This document shows, in pieces, positions 1 through 5,489 of a DNA stretch of 5,700 nucleotides. The stretch covers positions 1 to 5,700 of the forward strand of contig CAAGIT010000139.1 of the NCBI GenBank assembly GCA_900769995.1, written 5' to 3'. Position numbers and translations under genes: made by a program. The notes under the pieces are model-generated. The model had not been told where the DNA came from, ran no database searches, and worked only from the letters and a program-made list of their open reading frames with translations. This DNA is from an uncultured Oscillospiraceae bacterium. Its GTDB lineage: Bacteria > Bacillota > Clostridia > Oscillospirales > Oscillospiraceae. Numbering within the stretch: position 1 is the first letter of the stretch; each line of letters opens with the position of its first letter.

Positions 1-56
1 GTTTCATTAGATTTTAGTATTAATAGCACATTTCGTCATCGTATGAAAGCCGTAAT

Positions 57-97
57 AAGAAAACCTCTTATGTCTTGGTAGACAAAAGAGGTTTCTT
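57..97 (-). terminator. Intrinsic terminator of the tRNA-Gly gene, probably bidirectional
   Basis: A 9-bp inverted repeat (AAACCTCTT at 61-69, AAGAGGTTT at 86-94) encloses an inner 5-bp stem (TGTCT at 71-75, AGACA at 80-84) with a 4-base loop. Past a one-base bulge the stem continues through 57-59 and 95-97. Read on the minus strand it lies just after the tRNA CCA end and is followed by TTTTCTTATT, a broken T-tract. Read on the plus strand it is followed by CTTTTG, so it may also stop rightward transcripts entering from the left. Confidence 0.8.
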
Positions 98-100
98 TTG

Positions 101-174
101 TGGAGCAGGGTACGGGAGTCGAACCCGCCTCAGCGGCTTGGGAAGCCGCTGTACTACCGATGTACGAACCCTGC
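101..174 (-). tRNA. tRNA-Gly, anticodon CCC
   Basis: This 74-base tRNA gene on the minus strand has every arm. The acceptor stem is GCAGGGT/ACCCTGC. The D arm is GTAC/GTAC with a loop holding the conserved GG. The anticodon stem is GCGGC/GCCGC around the loop TTCCCAA, with anticodon CCC at 142-140. The variable loop has 4 bases, and the T arm is GCGGG/CCCGT with loop TTCGACT. The 3' CCA is encoded (103-101). Discriminator U73, the first acceptor pairs G1-C72 and C2-G71, and C35/C36 are the identity elements of bacterial glycine tRNAs, so the assignment is firm. It would read GGG codons. It is a stand-alone unit with its own promoter and terminator, downstream of and co-directional with the transporter operon. 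Confidence 0.97.
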
Positions 175-183
175 ATTGCTTCG

Positions 184-212
184 ATTATAGCATCACGGTT
201 GCAAAAAATCAA
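184..212 (-). promoter_or_regulatory. Sigma-A type promoter of tRNA-Gly
   Basis: On the minus strand, TTGATT (212-207) is followed after exactly 17 bases by a perfect TATAAT (189-184). Transcription would begin near 177-178, only a few bases before the mature tRNA 5' end at 174, so RNase P would remove a very short leader. The tRNA therefore need not depend on read-through from the transporter operon. Confidence 0.85.
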
Positions 213-260
213 TCATTTTTTGTCTTATTTTGATGTCCGGCTGCAGACTGCCGATTGAGA

Positions 261-285
261 ATGAGCAAAAGCATTTTCTGCTCAT
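261..285 (-). other. Short inverted repeat in the operon-tRNA gap
   Basis: ATGAGCA (261-267) and TGCTCAT (279-285) form a 7-bp stem with an 11-base loop. It lies between the operon's terminal hairpin and the tRNA promoter and has no T-run. It may help end transcripts that pass the first hairpin, or it may be chance. Nothing else coding or structural is evident in the gap from 213 to 316. Confidence 0.3.
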
Positions 286-316
286 ATTAACGGTTTCTGT
301 CTTTATCGACAGCCTG

Positions 317-342
317 CGGCGGGGATGTTTCCATCCCCGCCG
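317..342 (-). terminator. GC-rich hairpin at the 3' end of the operon (no U-run)
   Basis: A perfect 11-bp inverted repeat (CGGCGGGGATG at 317-327, CATCCCCGCCG at 332-342) with a 4-base loop lies 11 bases past the stop codon of the last permease gene. Such a stem just after an operon is normally a transcription terminator. Here, however, no T-tract follows on either strand. On the minus strand a second small stem follows instead (CTGTC/GACAG, about 297-312). It may be an inefficient terminator or a 3'-end stabilising structure. Confidence 0.6.
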
Positions 343-353
343 TTGAGATTGAT

Positions 354-1346
354 CTATCGATCCTCGCGGAAATAGGGCAGGCCCAGTGATTCAGGCGGCT
401 GCTTTTCCTTGTTGTTGCGCATACTCGAGATGATGAGCACGACCACCGTGACCAAATAGGGCAGAATCTTGTAGATTTCTGTGGGGATAAAGGGGATTTG
501 CAGACGGGTGTAGAGGATCATCAGAGCGCCGAACAGCACGGAACCCCAAATGGCGGACAGGGGACGCCACATACAGAAGATGACCAGAGCCACTGCCAGC
601 CAGCCGAAGCCGGAAAGACCTTCGTGGTTCCAGGTACAGCCCGCCAAAGAGGTGATATACACCATGCCGCCGATGGCGGAAATGCCGCCGCCGATAATCG
701 TTGCCAGATATTTATAGCGTGTAACATTGATGCCGGCAGCATCTGCGGTTGCGGGGGATTCACCGACAGCACGGAGATACAGACCCGAACGTGTCTTCTT
801 CAGATAGTAATGCAGTACGAAGGCGAGCGCAAGGGCTAAATAGAAGAAGAAACTGCGTCCGAACAAAATGTCGCCAACATAAGGAATCTCTTTCAGGAAA
901 TTTGGGAAAGGTGAGGCGGTAAAGGCACTCTTCAGCTCGTTGCCGATAGAGATATAGGTGCCTTCGCTCACACGCATGAATTCGCCAATAAACTGACCTA
1001 CACCGGTGCCGAAAATCGACAGGGCAAGGCCGGTAACGTTTTGGTTGGCACGGAGTGTGATGGTCAGGAAGCTGAAGATCAGCGAGGCGATTGCACCGGC
1101 AATAAAGGCGAACAGCAAAGCGATCGCAACAGCGACAAAGATGTTTGGCGAGGAGACGTACTTTTCGTAGTAGAACACGCCGCCTAAGCCTGCGGCACCG
1201 CCCATGAACATGATACCTTCAACACCAAGGTTCAGGTTACCGGATTTTTCCGTTAGGATCTCGCCGAGTGTGCCGAACAGCAACGGTGTAGAATAGGTGA
1301 TGGCGGCGATGAGCAGAGCAACGATGAAATCGAGGATATCTGTCAT
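354..1346 (-). CDS. Nucleoside-type ABC transporter permease, NupQ/YufQ-like (330 aa)
   Basis: This is the second membrane subunit of the importer, of the BPD_transp_2 family (the branched-chain amino acid/ribose/nucleoside permease group). Many hydrophobic segments are visible, at about residues 5-28, 68-96, 105-120, 165-181, 212-233, 246-260, 264-281 and 293-308. Family landmarks are EKSGNLNLGVEGIMFMGG (33-50), NQNVTGLALSIFGTG (101-115) and the cytosolic coupling stretch GLYLRAVGESPATADAAGI (188-206). The short C-terminal tail (309-330) is charged and cytoplasmic. The length is normal for the smaller permease of this pair. The ATG at 1346 overlaps the upstream permease stop as ATGA and is preceded by AAAGGAGG 10 bases away. 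The stop is TAG, and the gene is last in the operon. It would form a heterodimeric channel with the neighbouring permease. The family is sure; the substrate is inferred from operon order. Confidence 0.93.
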   Translation of the reverse strand: MTDILDFIVALLIAAITYSTPLLFGTLGEILTEKSGNLNLGVEGIMFMGGAAGLGGVFYYEKYVSSPNIFVAVAIALLFAFIAGAIASLIFSFLTITLRANQNVTGLALSIFGTGVGQFIGEFMRVSEGTYISIGNELKSAFTASPFPNFLKEIPYVGDILFGRSFFFYLALALAFVLHYYLKKTRSGLYLRAVGESPATADAAGINVTRYKYLATIIGGGISAIGGMVYITSLAGCTWNHEGLSGFGWLAVALVIFCMWRPLSAIWGSVLFGALMILYTRLQIPFIPTEIYKILPYLVTVVVLIISSMRNNKEKQPPESLGLPYFREDR

Positions 1347-2434
1347 TCGGAAGCGACCTCCTTTCCGTGAGCCTTTTTGCGGAAGATCATGCGGTAGTTG
1401 ATAAAGAACTCACAGCCAAGCATACAGAACAGCAGCAGGCCGATGATAATCTCGGAGATGGACTTGGGGACGCTCATCGCGGTCTGCAGGGTATCGGCAC
1501 CCTTGGTAAGCACTGCGAGGAGCATGGAGATGGCGACCATGGCGAAGGCATTGAGCTGGCTGAGCCAGGCAACGGTGATGGCGGTAAAGCCCACACCGCC
1601 TGCGATGTCGCTGGACAGGGTGCCGTCGGCACCGGAAGCGATGATGAAACCTACCAGACCGCTGATGGCGCCTGAGAGGAACATGGTACGCATCATGATA
1701 TAGCCAACATTCATACCGGCATACCGAGCGGTATTGAGGGAGTCGCCGATGACGGAGATCTCATAGCCCTGCTTGGTATAGCGCATATAGATGTGCACCA
1801 GTACGACCAAAACCAGCACGATGATCCAGCCGCAATGCACGCCAAATACCTTGGGGAGAATCGCGTCCTGATGGAACTGGGGCATACGACCCTGACGACC
1901 CTGCCAGGGGCCGATCTGCAGCCATGCGACCACGCCAATAATGATGTAGTTCATCATCAGGGTGAACAGAGTTTCGTTGGTGTTCCACTTTGCCTTAAAG
2001 AAGCCGGGAATCAAGCCCCACAGGCCACCGCCGATGATCGAGGCAATCGCCATCACAATCAGCAGCATCACCGCAGGGATTTTGCCGGCGAGCATACGGG
2101 CAAAAAACGTGGCTGCCAGAGCACCGGCAGTAATTTGACCTTCCGCACCGATGTTCCAAAAGCGCATTTTGAAGCAGGGCGCGATCGCAAGCGCGCAACC
2201 CAGCAGCGGGATAGCTTTCTTGACCGTCTGCCGCACAAAGACCTCGGAACCCAAGGCACCGTCCACCATGGTAACGTAGGCCTTGAACGGATTGGCGCCT
2301 GTGATCATAATGACAAAACTGCCAATCAGAAGGGCGACGATGATAGAAGCCAAACGGATCAGCCACATTTCATACGGACGCATAACGTCCCGTTTTGCCA
2401 AACGAATCAGGGGGGAGTGGTTATCATGTTTCAT
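1343..2434 (-). CDS. Nucleoside-type ABC transporter permease, NupP/YufP-like (363 aa)
   Basis: This is the first membrane subunit of the importer, also of the BPD_transp_2 family. A basic cytoplasmic N-terminus (1-25) is followed by hydrophobic segments at about 27-45, 71-87, 99-113, 120-143, 155-172, 200-217, 245-267, 283-309 and 326-346. Diagnostic motifs are FWNIGAEGQI (92-101), NETLFTLMMNYI (152-163) and the coupling-loop stretch GYEISVIGDSLNTARYAGMNV (223-243), which matches the family pattern G-x-x-x-x-x-V/I-G-x-x-x-x-x-A-x-x-A/Y-G-I/M. The longer first permease of nup-type operons is about this size. The start ATG at 2434 has GGAGG at 2446-2442, 7 bases upstream, and overlaps the ATPase stop as ATGA. 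Its own TGA overlaps the next permease start in the same way. The two permeases are homologous but clearly diverged, as expected of a heterodimer. Confidence 0.94.
   Translation of the reverse strand: MKHDNHSPLIRLAKRDVMRPYEMWLIRLASIIVALLIGSFVIMITGANPFKAYVTMVDGALGSEVFVRQTVKKAIPLLGCALAIAPCFKMRFWNIGAEGQITAGALAATFFARMLAGKIPAVMLLIVMAIASIIGGGLWGLIPGFFKAKWNTNETLFTLMMNYIIIGVVAWLQIGPWQGRQGRMPQFHQDAILPKVFGVHCGWIIVLVLVVLVHIYMRYTKQGYEISVIGDSLNTARYAGMNVGYIMMRTMFLSGAISGLVGFIIASGADGTLSSDIAGGVGFTAITVAWLSQLNAFAMVAISMLLAVLTKGADTLQTAMSVPKSISEIIIGLLLFCMLGCEFFINYRMIFRKKAHGKEVASE
1348..1367 (-). promoter_or_regulatory. Ribosome binding site of the last permease, in a hairpin loop
   Basis: On the minus strand, CGGAA (1367-1363) and TTCCG (1352-1348) can pair and leave a 10-base loop that contains AGGAGG. 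The stem ends one base before the ATG at 1346. The element lies entirely in the last codons of the preceding permease gene, so a ribosome finishing that gene would melt it. This fits translational coupling of the two permeases. Confidence 0.5.
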
Positions 2435-3975
2435 TTTACTACCTCCTCTCCACCAACACGGGTCATGAGAAGACCAAGCTGCTCTTTGGTGGCGGTGCGG
2501 GCATCGACGATACCGCTGACCTGACCACCGCAGAGAACCAAAATGCGATCACACAGCTCCAACAGCACGTCCAAATCCTCGCCGACGAAGATAACGGAAA
2601 CGCCCTGCATTTTCTGCTGCGTCATCAGATTATAAATCGTATAGGATGTATTGATGTCCAGACCGCGGACAGCATACGCACTCATCAGTACGGACGGCGC
2701 ACTTGCGATCTCTCGGCCGACCAAAACCTTTTGGACATTGCCGCCGGACATACGGCGCACGGGGAATTCAGTGCTGGGTGTGACAACCTCGAGGTCTTCC
2801 CAAATCTGATTTGCCAGCTTTTCGGGGTCTTTACGGTTGACAAAGATACTCTTGCCGTTTTTCCAGCTTCGGAGCATCATGTTGCCCGTCATGCCCATGC
2901 TGCCGACCAAACCCATGCCCAGTCGATCCTCCGGCACAAACGCAAGTGCAACGCCGGCCTTTTTGATTTGTGTAGGCGTCTTGCCGACCAACTCTGTTTC
3001 CGGACCGTCAATGGGGGTATAGTGGATCGAGCCGTCTGCGATGGGATAAAGACCGGCGATGGACTCCAACAGCTCCTTCTGACCGGAGCCTGCAATACCC
3101 GCAACGCCCAAAATCTCACCGCCCATAGCGGTAAAGCTCACGTTGTCCAGTTTTTTGATGCCATCGGCACTGAAGCAGGTCAGCCCGTTGACCTCAAGTC
3201 TGGGAACGGGATTCTCATATTTGGGGCAGTCAATATTCAAAGCGACCGCTCTGCCGACCATCATATCCGTCAATGCCTGCGCGGTGGTTTCGGCAGTGTT
3301 CACCGTACCGATATACTTGCCTTTGCGCAGAACCGCAACCTTATCCGAAAGCGCCATGACCTCGTTGAGCTTGTGGGTGATGATGACGATGGCCTTGCCG
3401 TCGGCGCGCATATTGCGCAGAACGGCAAAGAGCTTTTCCGTCTCCTGCGGGGTCAGCACAGCTGTCGGTTCATCCAAAATTAAAATATCCGCGCCTCGAT
3501 AAAGCACCTTGACGATTTCGACCGTCTGCTTCTGGGAGACGGACATATCATAGATTTTTTTGGTCGGATCGATATCGAAACCATAACGCTCGCAGATTTC
3601 CCGCACCTTGGCATCGGCGGCTTTGATATCCATACGTTTTCCGTCGTTCAAGCCAAGTATGATGTTTTCGGTTGCGGTAAAGATGTCCACGAGCTTAAAA
3701 TGCTGGTGGATCATGCCGATCTTATGATCGAAGGAATCCTTGGGTGAGCGAATGGTGATCGGTTGACCGTCGGCCAGAATTTCACCCTCATCCGGTAGAT
3801 AAATGCCCGCCAGCATATTCATCAGCGTTGTTTTTCCGCTGCCATTCTCACCCAACAGCGCCAGAATTTCGCCTCTTTGCAGGCCAAGACAAATACTGTC
3901 GTTCGCCACGACGGAACCGAAACGCTTTGTAATGTTTTTAAGTTCGATTGCATAAACAGTTTCCAAGGCTGTCAT
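2431..3975 (-). CDS. Double-domain ABC transporter ATPase, NupO/YufO-like (up to 514 aa)
   Basis: This cytoplasmic motor has two fused nucleotide-binding domains, like the sugar/nucleoside importers RbsA, MglA and YufO. Domain 1 (about 8-240) has Walker A GENGSGKTT (42-50), Q-loop Gln91 in MIHQHF, an altered signature MSVSQ (144-148), Walker B ILILDEP (164-170) and H-loop His201. Domain 2 (about 258-505) has a degenerate Walker A GIAGSGQK (293-300, Gln at the lysine position), a good signature MSGGN (409-413), a Walker B without the DE pair (SAYAVRGLD, 432-440), and Glu466 where the H-loop histidine would be. So one ATP site (Walker A of domain 1 with signature of domain 2) looks intact and the other degenerate, which is usual in this family. 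Coordinates run to the first ATG. The AAAGGA at 3980-3975 overlaps that ATG but sits 8 bases before an in-frame TTG at 3966, which is the likelier start (511 aa). The stop overlaps the next start as ATGA. Confidence 0.95.
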   Translation of the reverse strand: MTALETVYAIELKNITKRFGSVVANDSICLGLQRGEILALLGENGSGKTTLMNMLAGIYLPDEGEILADGQPITIRSPKDSFDHKIGMIHQHFKLVDIFTATENIILGLNDGKRMDIKAADAKVREICERYGFDIDPTKKIYDMSVSQKQTVEIVKVLYRGADILILDEPTAVLTPQETEKLFAVLRNMRADGKAIVIITHKLNEVMALSDKVAVLRKGKYIGTVNTAETTAQALTDMMVGRAVALNIDCPKYENPVPRLEVNGLTCFSADGIKKLDNVSFTAMGGEILGVAGIAGSGQKELLESIAGLYPIADGSIHYTPIDGPETELVGKTPTQIKKAGVALAFVPEDRLGMGLVGSMGMTGNMMLRSWKNGKSIFVNRKDPEKLANQIWEDLEVVTPSTEFPVRRMSGGNVQKVLVGREIASAPSVLMSAYAVRGLDINTSYTIYNLMTQQKMQGVSVIFVGEDLDVLLELCDRILVLCGGQVSGIVDARTATKEQLGLLMTRVGGEEVVK

Positions 3976-3980
3976 CCTTT
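3975..3980 (-). promoter_or_regulatory. Ribosome binding site that favours a TTG start for the ATPase
   Basis: The only purine-rich Shine-Dalgarno-like run before the ATPase gene is AAAGGA (3980-3975). Its last A is the first base of the upstream ATG, so it cannot serve that ATG. It lies 8 bases from TTG at 3966-3964, in the same frame three codons downstream, which is ideal spacing. Confidence 0.6.
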
Positions 3981-3982
3981 CT

Positions 3983-4011
3983 CATTTTGCGCCATGTAAC
4001 TGGTCAAAATG
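3983..4011 (-). other. Imperfect hairpin just upstream of the ATPase ribosome binding site
   Basis: CATTTTG (3983-3989) and CAAAATG (4005-4011) form a 7-bp inverted repeat with an inner CCA/TGG stem. In the mRNA the stem would end 2 bases before the AAAGGA site. It may mark the processed 5' end of the downstream message after the bmp terminator, or be chance. No convincing promoter was seen here: TTGACC occurs on the minus strand but lacks a good -10 at 16-18 bases. Confidence 0.35.
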
Positions 4012-4036
4012 TGGTATTCGTACGAAAAAAGGTTCT

Positions 4037-4066
4037 ATAAAAGGGCTGCGAAAGCAGCCCTTTTAT
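4037..4066 (-). terminator. Intrinsic (partial) terminator between the lipoprotein and ATPase genes
   Basis: A perfect 13-bp stem (ATAAAAGGGCTGC at 4037-4049, GCAGCCCTTTTAT at 4054-4066) with a 4-base loop starts 14 bases after the lipoprotein stop codon. On the minus strand the GC-rich arm runs into CCCTTTTATAG, a short U-run. Since no clear promoter lies between it and the ATPase, it probably stops only part of the transcripts. That would give much more binding-protein mRNA than ATPase/permease mRNA, a common arrangement in ABC importer operons. Confidence 0.82.
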
Positions 4067-4080
4067 TCAGTTTCTGGATT

Positions 4081-5292
4081 TTAGTAAGCGGAATTCAGCC
4101 ATTCAATGCCGTCGATCTGCAGAGCAAAGTACGGTGCGGACTGGAAGTAGGACTCGTTGAACATACCGTCAAATACAGCTTCCTCCGAATCGGGAGCAAA
4201 GTCGCCGTCGGTATCCAGAGCAAATGCAGTGGTCAGGGGTTCGCCGGCAATCGTAAAGGTGGTGGTGTCGAAGACCTTGATGCTGCCGTCTCTGATGCCC
4301 GCTTCCACTTCGGCAATCTTCTCGGCAGTGCCGGGAGCACAGATTGCCTCATTCAACTGGGTCATAACAACAGCGCCTTCTGCAAAGCCGCCGCACCAGT
4401 CCTGCGGGAAGCTCTCACCATTAGCAACTGCGCGGATGATCTCGGTGAAGTAGACGGACCAGTCAATACGGGTGCCGATCAGAGAAGCGTCGGGAGCAAC
4501 GCCGACCATGTCGTTGTTATAGCCGGTGTGGTAAGCACCCTTGGACTGTGCGGTGGTTGCGGGGGTCGTGTTGTCGGAATGCTGGGAGATGAGGATGCAG
4601 CCGGCATCGCACAGAGCATCGGCAGCAGTTGCCTCAGCGGTCGCATCGGACCAGGAACCGACGAACTGAACCTTCATGGTAGTGCTGGGGCATACGCTCT
4701 TTGCACCCAGATAGTAGGCGGTAAAGCCGGAGATAACCTCAGCAAAGGAGAATGCGCCGACATAACCGATGACTGCTTCCTCGGGAGTGATCTCGCCGTT
4801 GTCGATCAGCTCTTGCAGCTTCATGCCTGCGACAACACCGGCAACATAACGGCCTTCGTAAATATTTGCGAAAGCGTTGTGGGTGTTATCCAAGCCATCA
4901 TTCCAGGAAGCCTGGTTGGTGCAGGAGACAAACTGAATGTCGGGATAGTTGGGAGCGACCTTCAACATAAAGTCTTCGTGACCAAAGGAGTTATTAATAA
5001 TGAGGTTGCAGCCTGCCTCGGCAAGCTCGATGTTGGCGTCTTCGCAGCCGGAATCCTCTCCGATGTTCCACTTGACGACCCATTCAACATTAATTCCTTC
5101 GGCTTTCAAAGCTTCCGTTGCGGCATCCTTACCGCGGATGAAGTTATAGGTGTAGCCCTGATCGTTTTCGTCGCCGATGCAGATCAGACCGACTTTGATT
5201 GTACCATCATCATCGGCTTTGTCGTCGGAGCAGCCGGTGAAGATCATTGCGATCATCATCAGTGCAAGTAACAGTGCCAAGAACTTTTTCAT
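4081..5292 (-). CDS. BMP/PnrA-family substrate-binding lipoprotein of a nucleoside-type ABC importer (403 aa)
   Basis: This is the extracellular, membrane-anchored binding protein of the importer. Residues 1-20 are a lipoprotein signal: KK at 2-3, a hydrophobic core, then IFTGC with the acylated Cys at 21. Phe at -3 of the lipobox is less usual than Leu. An acidic linker (22-30) leads to the BMP domain. Typical stretches are VGLICIGDENDQGYTYNF (34-51), NSFGHEDFMLKVAPNYPDIQF (101-121, lining the first lobe), NIYEGRYVAGVVAG (143-156), GSWSDATAEATAADALCDAG (212-231) and GYNNDMVGVAPDASLIGTRIDW (257-278). At 403 aa it is longer than B. subtilis YufN. The C-terminal part (about 335-403) contains a DxDxD-rich loop, DTDGDFAPDSEE (360-371). 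Start: ATG with AAGGAGG (5307-5301) 8 bases upstream. It is first in the operon. PnrA, YufN and BmpA bind purine nucleosides, but other family members bind other ligands, so the substrate is inferred. Confidence 0.95.
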   Translation of the reverse strand: MKKFLALLLALMMIAMIFTGCSDDKADDDGTIKVGLICIGDENDQGYTYNFIRGKDAATEALKAEGINVEWVVKWNIGEDSGCEDANIELAEAGCNLIINNSFGHEDFMLKVAPNYPDIQFVSCTNQASWNDGLDNTHNAFANIYEGRYVAGVVAGMKLQELIDNGEITPEEAVIGYVGAFSFAEVISGFTAYYLGAKSVCPSTTMKVQFVGSWSDATAEATAADALCDAGCILISQHSDNTTPATTAQSKGAYHTGYNNDMVGVAPDASLIGTRIDWSVYFTEIIRAVANGESFPQDWCGGFAEGAVVMTQLNEAICAPGTAEKIAEVEAGIRDGSIKVFDTTTFTIAGEPLTTAFALDTDGDFAPDSEEAVFDGMFNESYFQSAPYFALQIDGIEWLNSAY

Positions 5293-5316
5293 TTTCGTTT
5301 CCTCCTTAAAAATACT

Positions 5317-5330
5317 TTAGGCAAGCCTAA
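5317..5330 (-). promoter_or_regulatory. DtxR-like palindrome / CUUG-tetraloop hairpin in the bmp leader
   Basis: The 14-bp element reads TTAGGCTTGCCTAA on the minus strand, a perfect inverted repeat of TTAGGC with a 2-base centre. It lies 9 bases before the AAGGAGG site of the lipoprotein gene. As DNA it resembles the TTAGG...CCTAA half-sites bound by DtxR-family metal-dependent repressors. As RNA it would fold as UUAGG-CUUG-CCUAA with a CUUG tetraloop closed by G-C, a known stable loop. Either reading places it where it could affect expression of the first gene. Confidence 0.45.
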
Positions 5331-5336
5331 GATTAT

Positions 5337-5368
5337 GCAATACGAAAACACTCACCATTATGTATTGC
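5337..5368 (-). other. Stem-loop at the 5' end of the bmp leader RNA
   Basis: GCAATAC and GTATTGC (arms at 5362-5368 and 5337-5343) form a perfect 7-bp stem with an 18-base loop starting about 2 bases after the predicted transcription start near 5370. It could protect the 5' end of the message. A second GTATT at 5315-5311 could compete for the first arm. No match to the conserved core of the purine riboswitch was seen. Confidence 0.4.
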
Positions 5369-5381
5369 TTGACTACATAAT
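5357..5381. promoter_or_regulatory. Candidate operator: perfect 8-bp inverted repeat over the bmp -10 box and start site
   Basis: ATTATGTA (5357-5364) and TACATAAT (5374-5381) are exact inverted repeats separated by 9 bases, so equivalent positions lie 17 bp apart, about 1.6 helical turns. The right arm overlaps the -10 hexamer (5377-5382) and the repeat spans the predicted start near 5370. A dimeric repressor bound here would block RNA polymerase. The arms do not match the PurR box or another operator I can name, so the regulator is unknown. Confidence 0.5.
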
Positions 5382-5405
5382 ACACAAACAGAAGCCGAAA
5401 AACAA
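5377..5405 (-). promoter_or_regulatory. Sigma-A type promoter of the transporter operon
   Basis: On the minus strand, TTGTTT (5405-5400) and TATTAT (5382-5377) are separated by exactly 17 bases. The predicted start is near 5370, giving a leader of about 78 bases before the lipoprotein ATG. The -35 matches the consensus only in TTG, so the promoter is moderate and suited to control. It is the only good hexamer pair within 150 bases upstream of the gene. Confidence 0.7.
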
Positions 5406-5489
5406 GTGGGTTTTTGCAATTTTTGACGGGTGCGAAATAATTTTGTAGATATTATCAAAAATTTTTAGGTAAAACTGAGCAATGTGACG

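Noticed and set aside
1..81. Open frame on the plus strand from the left edge to TAG at 79-81, possibly the tail of a gene
   Set aside because: Its last codons would lie inside the terminator hairpin, and 26 codons without any motif are too few to support a gene. A weak leftward promoter-like pair (TTTCAT and TATTAA, 17 apart) in the same stretch is also not convincing.
292..299. Second site of another structured RNA or attenuator suspected in the operon-tRNA gap
   Set aside because: Only small, unconnected stems are present (CTGTC/GACAG and similar). Nothing resembles a leader peptide, a T-box or a known RNA family.
1793..2524. Open frame (243 codons) on the plus strand across the permease-ATPase junction
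   Set aside because: The translation is His/Gln/Asp-rich without any domain and lies antisense to permease motifs such as NIGAEGQ, so it is a shadow frame.
2395..3483. Long open frame (362 codons) on the plus strand, antisense to the ATPase gene
   Set aside because: The minus strand carries clear Walker A/B and signature motifs over the same bases. The plus-strand product is low in recognisable structure and has no ribosome binding site, so it is a codon-bias shadow.
4009..5271. Long open frame (420 codons) on the plus strand, antisense to the lipoprotein gene
   Set aside because: It mirrors the lipoprotein gene almost end to end, has no ribosome binding site, begins before and runs through the 4037-4066 hairpin, and its translation has no family resemblance. 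The minus-strand frame has a signal peptide and BMP motifs.
354..5292. Whole operon considered as a novel system
   Set aside because: Each of the four genes matches a well-known family and the order is the standard bmp-nup one. No CRISPR repeats, insertion sequence, integrase, toxin-antitoxin pair or defence gene was seen.
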